Source of the DNA: Branchiostoma floridae
Taxonomy: Eukaryota; Chordata; Leptocardii; Amphioxiformes; Branchiostomatidae
Assembly: GCF_000003815.2 (NCBI RefSeq)
Contig: NC_049985.1
Coordinates: 23,501,406-23,565,405 of the forward strand
Reading direction: 5' to 3'
DNA length: 64,000 nt
The position numbers and the translations under genes were made by a program. Numbering within the stretch: position 1 is the stretch's first letter; each line of letters opens with the position of its first letter. The notes under the pieces were generated by a model that searched no databases, was not told the origin of the DNA, and saw only the letters and a list, made by a program, of their open reading frames with translations. This document shows, one piece after another, positions 21,001 through 30,727 of this stretch.

Positions 21001-24000
21001 ATGTGTGTGTGTGCGTGCTATTTAATGTCATATGACAGGATCTAACTATTGCAGATTCAGACTATTCCTTTGAAAAATGATATCATGCAAATATATAATC
21101 AGGATGGACTGTCAGAACAGACAAATCTATAACACATATATGCACAACGCAGGTATCGCTGTAGTTTATACTATCCTTATTTGTAACTTTCTGTCATCTG
21201 ATATTTGTAGAACCTATCAAAAATACCACACGAAGAACAAAGACCGATTGAATTTGGGGAATTCTTTTGAAGAAAAATATGAAATGAGTTTTGCATCAGA
21301 TCACCAAAAACCCTTTGTACACCGTAAGTCGTAAACAACAATTTCAAGTAATTGTCTGGTAAGCAATGGAACATTCTATAATGAGAACTGCTTATTAGAT
21401 TATTCGCTTCTTTGTAATAAATCATCATCCGAATTAATTTAACAATCATTTTTTAACTCAGAATTCAATTCTATTCAGGTAGTTAAAGATATTTGATAGT
21501 GAAAGATTTTCGAAGCTCTTTTTCTCTTAACTTCAAATGTCTGGAAATATATTTTTTCAAATTTTTCTTGGCTATTTATTCCAATAATTGATTTTTTTTG
21601 TTATTGGAGATTGTAGAAATTATGATGTGCAACTGTATCAAAGTTATGTTAAACTGTAACAAAATATAAATCTAGTTCTGGATAATATATGATATATGTA
21701 CGCCATGTTGTAAGACACATTTTAGTCTCCAAATGTAACATCCGGGTACTGTTCATATGCAAATCTGCTTTATGACGTAGGACCTTCTGCAAGTTCCTTC
21801 AGAGAGGAAGAAACCAAAGAAGAATCTCCTGGTACCGATGAGTTCCATGCATATGAGAATCCGGACAACGACGTGTACCACTGCATTGACGATGATGAAA
21901 GCACCAGCCCACGACAGGCTAGTCAGCAAAGCGGACACGGTGGAAAGTCAGCAGAAGATACAGACAAGACGGGCCGTAACGGTGACCTGATGGAGAACCC
22001 GATGTACGCGGGTGGTGTGTTACGTCAAGACGAAGGAGGTACGTTTTATTGTTTGCATTCCATATCCAATGTTGCAACACAAAGGAATAAGTAGAGTTTC
22101 AGTTGAGAGCATAATGCTATTTAATGCCATTCAACAGAATCTAAGTATTGCATACTCAGACTCAGATGGAATGACCCAAAATTTACATCTAGCTATAGGA
22201 TACATGTATGCACTGTTCATGTATATGCCGTTGTTTATACTAGCCTTTTTGTAACATTACATACTGTCATGGCAATCTTCAATAAGTGCCATACAGTATA
22301 ATAGAACAGGTTCTGCGGTCACCTATAGCTCTTGAGAAGGCAATTCGACATCAGTAGTGAAATGAAAAAGTATTGTCTACTCACAGGTAACAACGATGCT
22401 GGAAACAGTTGTGTGTTTCCCAGATGCTTCAACGTGACATCCCACCGTTCCTTTGTGATCCTACTCGTCATCATCGCCATAGTTGTAGCTGCCGTCATTG
22501 GTGCAGGAGCTTGTCTCGTCGTATTCTTCACAACCGTGCAAGAGACTCATCCTCCAACACTCAACAGTTCTCTGGAGTGGAATGGTACATCAAGCCGACC
22601 AGTGTCACCATTCCCCGTCACCCCTACCGGTTCTACACTGGAAAACAAAAATGGAAACCTCTCGGTTGGTTCTCTACCTTTATCTTATTTTCTTATTTAT
22701 TTGCACATAAAAATGAAACTAAAATTAAATTAGATAATACGTAAAAACCGTGCGGGAGAGAGGGTGAAGCCAAAATAGGATAATACAAGTCCTGTTCCTA
22801 AACAACTGCTGAACACAATTTGAGTGAAATATTTGAAATGGGAAGATAACAAAATATAAATGAGTAGCGTCAATTTCGAGTCACAGAGAGGGTTTTAAAA
22901 TAATATTTGTGGAAGTAAAAGAATATTTCAGTCACAATATTTCTAAATTGTTCATTGTTGAAAGTTTGAACATGTTTAAACCTATGTTGATATGTTGGAA
23001 ACATTGGGAAAGTAACAGTACAAATATCTCTTTATTCTGAACAATTTGGAAACGTCTATGTGTTCTTGGCAATGTTCTCACATGTTCCAACAATTTGCGT
23101 CATTTTTCCCTCCATAAATTTATTTATTGCCCCCATAAACCAAGTTGCTGAGCTGGGTCTTTTGTTTTGGTCTTGTATTTTTAGACTTTCTTTAGTAGAG
23201 ACTGGTGGCTCTTTTGTGAGAGCAGTCAGACAGACACAATTTCCTCTACTTGGCAGGAATCCACTTAGATATTTTGTTCTTTGGCTGACTTGACTTTATC
23301 TGAGGTACAGTGGCTTAGGTAATGCTATGTCGTAATGTTCTTGGTAGGGGTGGGTACAGGTACAAAACCGGTTTTTCGTATTGGACCGGTCCAGAAAAAG
23401 CGGACTTGAAAGAATTCGGCGAACCGGATGTTGGATCTATTGGAAAATGAGCACATTTTATGATCAGGTATTCAGACGTATTGGGGCTTATTAGTTGAGG
23501 AAAATAACAAGAGCACTCAAAGTAAAGTAGAGTAACAGCTCAAGCTGGATATAATTTTATAAGTTTCAAAATCTTATTATTAGTCCAGTTGCTAGAGATT
23601 TTAATTTTGCATTAACGTAAGCTCAACAGTCTTGCCTACATGGACGGCATCTTTGAGACGAGTGCTAATGTGTCTTTGACCGATTCGACAGTCAGCAACT
23701 AAAGATAAATCACGAAAATGTCAAAGATATGTGAAATTCCATTGCCTCTATATAATAAACCACAGTTTTGTAATGTACAGTGATACGAACGTGTTTGTAT
23801 TATCATTTGTCGCCAGGTTTTCAAACAATATGTCGAAAGGACAGGGTTTGACCAGCTTCAGAACACTACAAAGCAACAACTTCTAACGACCCATAAAGGT
23901 ATGACACTCACCCGACAAATGAGTTGCTCTCCTTGGTCCTACACTAGGAAGACATAAGTAACTTGGGAGAAGGGGTTGTACTAATACCTCTATGGAGCCA

Positions 24001-27000
24001 GCTACCTCCATGGAGGTATTAGCACAACCCTGCGCCCAACCTAGCTACCAGCTCCATGGAGCTAGCTCTACGCACTTTGAATACATAGACACATTTCACG
24101 TCACGTTCAAGAGACAATCATAGTTCGCTATTCTGGTAAAAAATAAACAATATCCGTAGAGCCAGCTCTACGCACTTGGAATGTATACAATTGGTTCTCG
24201 TCACCACAGGAAAAATTTTAGTCGGCTATGGAACCACCCTTGTAAACGATAAATGTTTAGATTCGTGGAGCCAGCTCCACACACTTTGAATGCGTACAAT
24301 TGGTTTGCGTCAAAACAGGCTATGGAGCCGCCCTGGTTAACACAAACATGCTTAGTAAAAGCCAGCTCCACACACTTTGAATGCATAAAATTGGTTCACG
24401 TCACCACCAGCAAAAATCTTAATCTGCTTGTTAACACGAACAAGAAAATGTTAATAGTCTATTAGCCTGATAGCCTAATATAGTATGTTAATGTTCTATT
24501 AGGCGCTGTTGATTTGATTATAAGGATGTCATCCGCGCTCGCATCAATTTTCGTCCGTTAAAAAAAAAAAATTGACCAGACAGTAAATTGTGCAAAGCAG
24601 CTGTAAAATGAGCACATATATGCCGTAGATTCTCAAAAAAGTATCAGAAAATATAACCAATGTCATAAAATGCCAAAGTAGATCGTAAGTCAAAGAATAA
24701 GATGTGAAAGGACAGAAAGAAATAAAAACCTATTGTTAGTAGGGGTAAGTAGTTACCAGTACAGAAAATTCAGGTATAGATTCCGTTTAGGTCCCGAGGA
24801 CCATTTCCAGGTCCGGACCTGAACCTGGACCTGATTGTCTGTGGAAACTTGAGAATTGGCAATACTCAAAACAATGGCATCTGGTCAATATTACTACAAA
24901 GAAATTTGTTTGGTGGATTGTGCGACGTTGACTCCCACTAGCATTTTAAAATCCAATCTCTATGTAATCAAGAAAATACTGAGTACAGTTGTGTCCTATA
25001 GCCTTTGTACCATCCGTATTCTACCGGGGCTCCTTACACTCGCTACCTCTAAAAATATTGTTTTAGGGGTAGCGAGTGTAAGGAGCCCCGGTAGAATACG
25101 GATCGTACTCAGGCTAGTGTCATAAAGATCCGATCTACAACACATAAATCTACAAACAGCATCCACGAACAACAATTATCAATCACACGTTTCGCTTCCA
25201 TTCACAAATCTCAATTTGTGTCTGTCAGGCTGTCCAACGGTTGTCCTGTACGGCTCCACCGCCGTTCAGGTCGCCAGGATGACGTCCTACACCATGACAG
25301 GAGACACTCGCGAGGGCCACCCCGTGTATTACAGCAACGCCACCTGCGACTTCCTGTATTATAAGTGTGGTGACTACCTGGAGTGGTGCGTAGGGCCGCA
25401 GGTTGGGGGCGGGTCCCGGAGTGTCAAGATCAGTGACTCCCACCTCTACGCTGACGGGATCAACGAGACCTTCTTTCTGTGGGACGGACGTCAGTGGAGA
25501 AATAACTCGGATGTGAAGATCGCCTGCTCTGGTTCGTAGGACTAACACCAACTTTTTTTCTTAGATCCCATAAAATGTCGCATTACCTACATTTGATTTT
25601 GTCATTGCATAAGGGACATTTTTGTTTGCATTGCAAAGCCGGAAAGCCGCATCAGGCCATAACGCAACAGGTTTGTATATATAGCCCTCCCTCGGGTCGG
25701 ATCACCCTTCGGCCTTCGGGCGATCCGACCCGCGTTCGGGCTGGTACCTTGGGTGATACGGAATACACCGTGTTGTATTTCATTTATGTCATACCCACCT
25801 GAGAAAACAAATGTTTTGATACGAAATGCGCCAGAAGTTGGACAAATTTGGTGCCCTCGAACAAAAGTGTTGCAACAGCAATGTTCCAACGTCCGAATCA
25901 GGTATTCGAATTGCCAACCGTGCCACACTCGGCCCGTTTGAAATGGTTCAATTTACCAGAAGAAAGCCTGTGCGATACGTAAGTTATGGCCCGGTCCGGA
26001 ACACCCGTATCGAACGTTTTCGCGTCACAGGTATGACATAATGAAGAGTACAAACTGTATATCCGGACAGATTTATTTGAAATCCAATCATACCGGAAGG
26101 GAGTCCTACTCATTTTGGTAATTGTGGTGGGTTCTTTTATGATATAGGAATTCGGGGTGACTCTCCTCCAGCACAGGACTTCCATTTAACGTCCTATCCG
26201 ACGGATGTCTCTTATCGAAGATAGGTACTCATTTTCTAATCTCCAATCAGATCCTACGGTAGAATAAGATAGTATCAAAAGCTGCCAGAGGAGTGAAGCC
26301 GGCTTAGGGGTGTGTTTTGCTACATGGCAAATGTACACCTCTTGGCTAACTACACTCCTTGGCCAGTTTGGTACTATCTTATGCCATTGTAGAATCTGCT
26401 TGGAGATTACTCATTTTCACCCGAGCGAAGTGATGACAGTCGTATACACTGCCATTCCAAGGGCACATATGGTGAACGGGACTTGTCAGGAGATTCGAAT
26501 CCAGGATCTGGGCTAAACACCTTACCATTACGCAACACATGCCGTCGCCACATGCCCAGTTTGCATCATTTCATGAGCTTCTAAACTACTCTAAATGCAG
26601 AAACTTTCGCGGTGGTTTAATTTTTCCATGGCTGTAAGTGAATTCTAACCACCGCGAAAAGTCCTTTTTCCCGCTACCGCGATATTAGATCCCCGCGAAC
26701 TTAAATACATTTACAGTACTAGACATCCTTGTTTGTCCCAGATGACGTCCCAGCTGGTGCTGTAGTTCCACAACCGGTAAGCAACACTACAGACTGTACG
26801 AGGGTCCATCTGCATGGTGACAACACCTACCAACCTTCTCGCATGACAACCTACACCAGGACAAACCAGACCAGCGGCGGTAGGCCTGTCTACGTTAGCG
26901 ACAGGGACAGCCGAGACTTTCTCTTCTTCCTTGGTGACTGCAACCAGTGGTGGGTTGGGCGCACGATCGGGAAAGACTTCGGCTACGCCTACATCAAAGA

Positions 27001-30000
27001 CTGTGCCATGACACCGGACCAGACCAGGCCAGTGTGGGAGCTGTGGCACGGGAGCGGATGGCGGTTCGTCCCGTCAGTTCATGCAACCTGCTTCGGTATG
27101 TCCTCTGTGTCGTACTCAAACAGCAAAGGGTCTCTAGCCATGTTTGTCTTTTAAAGGGGCATTCCACTTCAGAAGAGGGTGGTGTTTTCCAATAAATGAT
27201 GTGTCAATGAATACATAATCAGCCGAATTCTGTGGAATTCATCTTGGGATGAATTGCACGATGTGTGTTTTGTAAAACAATTTTGTGGAATTCATCTTGG
27301 GATGAATTGCACGATGTGTGTTTTGTAAAATAATATGACACTCACTAAACCCATGCAGACCCTACCCATGCATTCCTCACACGCATAGACACTTTGTTTA
27401 TCGTGCATATTTTCTGAATAAATGAGGATCGCTAATAAGCACACCAAGAAGGCAAATTGCTCATAAGATATCAAAGAACTCATAACAAAACGAGATTTCT
27501 TAGCCATCCTGAAATTAGTTTTGTAACCTTACCTGAAAGTTTTGCATTGTATTCAGCCATAGGATTAATTCAGTTAGAGGCTACTTAACACAGTACTTGG
27601 AGAGTTGAGTAGAAGACTGAATGCTTTTGAGGCACGTGGAGCAACTGGGTACTCGTATAATGTGAATGCATTTATTAATTCCTAAAAGTGATATCTGTCA
27701 GAAAAGAACACTCCCGTGTGGAGTGGAATGCCCCTTTAAATTTACGTGTATTACTAATCGTTACTTACTGCATTTTCCCTTCATAGCTCCGAAGAAGAAA
27801 TGGCGTGATGATGCCCGTTGCGGACCGTGGTACCCTGCTGAAGACGGGAACCCTGCTGAATGCGACCCGGCAAGTGGTCATCCATGCTGCTCCCGGTCAA
27901 ACTGGTGCGGCAACACTGCGGCCCACTGTGACTGTCCAGACTACTGTGTCGACTACAGAAAAATAGGTACATTACTGAAACGTACAAAAGATCACTTTAC
28001 TGTTATCAGAAATGATTAACCTTCAAACCACCGTAACTTTTTTACGACTTATCTTACCGTATGGGGACAAAACTGACATCCAGAGGGAAATAAACACACT
28101 TCTGTACACCCCAAAACCTTAAGTTCGAATACATTTTTTTATTGGTGACTCTTTTTGTGATTTGTACATAATTATAAATCATCAATCTATGGGGCATTTG
28201 TGGGACATTTTGACATGATTAGGCTTGAATAATTCATCAAGATAAGTCATTATCATAATTTATGTAAAAAGATCATAAGGACCACATTTTGCACTAACCA
28301 CATTCAGACAGGGGAGGAGATTTTTTATGTCTATACCATCTTTAACGTCGCATATCTCCTGAACGGCTTACGATAGGGCCACCAAAGTTGGTACCTTTTC
28401 AGAAAATGTTAATAGCAAACATTTTAAGTGAAGAAAGTAAGTTTGTCATTTCTCATGTTGCCATGGCAACGAAATTCGGACAGGCATATCATTAACAAAA
28501 TTTGCTAATTTAGGTTAAAACAGGGTTGAATATGACACTGCTAATGATAAACCGCTCGTCTGTAACAGAAGCCAATCTTGCCCTGGGAAAGTCAGCGTTC
28601 CAAACAACCACTTTTTATGGGTTTATGGTCAATGGGTTTGCCAGCCATGCCGTAGACGGAAACACCAATACCTGGTACCATGATGGATCATGTACACACA
28701 CGGCAGAGGGGAAGGATAACCCAGCCTGGTGGGTGGACCTTGGGCAATCGTATGAGATCGGCAGGTATGTGTACAGCTTTTATGTACGTATCAGATATTA
28801 TACACACATACACACACACACGCACACGCACACACATACGCACACACGTGCACACGCACACACATACATACAAAAACACACACGCACACAGAAATACAGA
28901 CACACATACATATAAACACATACACGGACAGACACACGCACACATACACACACGCGCAAACATACACACACACTCAACACACATGAACTTCGTCTTATCT
29001 TGTCATATTTTTGTTTCTTACATGATGACTGGACAACTGAACTTGTCTTTATCTCCTTTGCATATCAAATGCATAGGATATAAAACTTGCTCTCCGACAA
29101 GATCTCTTCGGTGTCACGAAGGATACCGAAGGATGACGAAAGATAACGGATGTTTTCTGAAACGTCTCACCGTTTCCAAAATCGATATCATATCCAGTTG
29201 CTTGAGAAATTACTAGTTGGAATACACCAATTAAAGTGACTTAGAATCTATCGATGGTGTTGAAGAACCTGCACAAAAAAACATGCAGAAAACTCAACTT
29301 CCATTGCTGTTGTAAACATCTACAGGGTAACTATCTTCAACCGCCAGGACTGTTGTTCGGAACGAATCAACCCCTTCAACATCCACATCGGGGATTCCGA
29401 CCAGGTCAGCACGAACCCCAGGTGTGGAGGTGATCATCAGATGAACCTGAACCAGCCGTCCATTTCCGTCTCCTGTCAGGGGATGAAGGGTCGCTATGTG
29501 GGCGTCCGTCTTCCCGGAGCCTACCGAATACTGACCCTGTGCGAAGTACAAGTACAAGGACATTCGGGTAGGTTATCAATAAATTCATTTTATGCAGTTA
29601 TCTGATATTTACACAGTAGAAGCCGTTTTTAAAAATCGTACACCTCATTTGCCAGCATACTTCCTGCAATTATCGGTGTAAGTAAAGTAGAAGCAACGGC
29701 ACTTACACTACAAAATAGTATGACAATTTAACTGATTTAGGAACGGACAATTTGGGAACAAGCAAGGAAACTAGCCAGAAATGCGGGGCTTCCAACTGAC
29801 AGAGACCCCTTCGATTATTGAACTGTATTTACAAATAAAGCATAAAATATCACAACTAGAATTTCACCAAACACATACCTTCGCATGCCATTTTGTTTTG
29901 AAGGACATCCACAAGAGACCCCTTCGATTATTCAACTGTCTTTACAAATAAAGCATAAAATATCACAACTAGAATTATTTCACCAAACACATACCTTCGC

Positions 30001-30666
30001 ATGCCATTTTGTTTTGAAGGTCATCCACCACTCGTTAATGGTTTCTCGGTTCGGCGAGGCGACTGTCCAGGGAGCGACATCTCGTCTATCTCAGGGGAGG
30101 ACGGGATCACTCTAGAAGACTGCGCCGAACGCTGCACGAGTCACGCTGACTGTGTCGCCTTCATGTTCTTCGACAATAACCGGTGCTTCCCGAAGTCGCA
30201 GACGTGCGAAGACACGACCAAGGACAACCTGAAAAACGTATTTTATGACAAAGAGAAAGGTAAGAGGCAGCAATGCATGTACGTTTGCTTTCTTCGGAAC
30301 CCAGGGGTGAGTGTGAAACGGGTAGGGAAGTGGAGAGTGTCATGTACTTACCAGTTTTAAAGCTTGCAAGTTGTACACGTTAGCAAACGATGTGGCGCGG
30401 TGTATGCCGTTATTGACTGCTACCAACACACATGGCACGGTCCTGCCGCCCCGATAGGCGCACCGTTAAAGTTTAGTCATCACGCCAACCTTATTGTTAT
30501 GCTCAACAATATGCACCGCTAGTATGGAGTTTCACGAGTGAAGTTGATATGATATTGTCCGCATATGGACCTTTTCCACACAGCAACACTGGTATGGATA
30601 TTATGGGTGAATCTGCGTCATGATATTGTCCGAATATGTACCTTTCCCACACTGCACCGCTGCTGT

Positions 30667-30727
<61 letters not shown>

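Noticed and set aside
22741-23816. Searched for a Thr-stalk exon in gene B
   Set aside because: No sequence similar to 2760-2846 or 52740-52853 was found; the TM exon (phase 0) joins directly to the linker exon.
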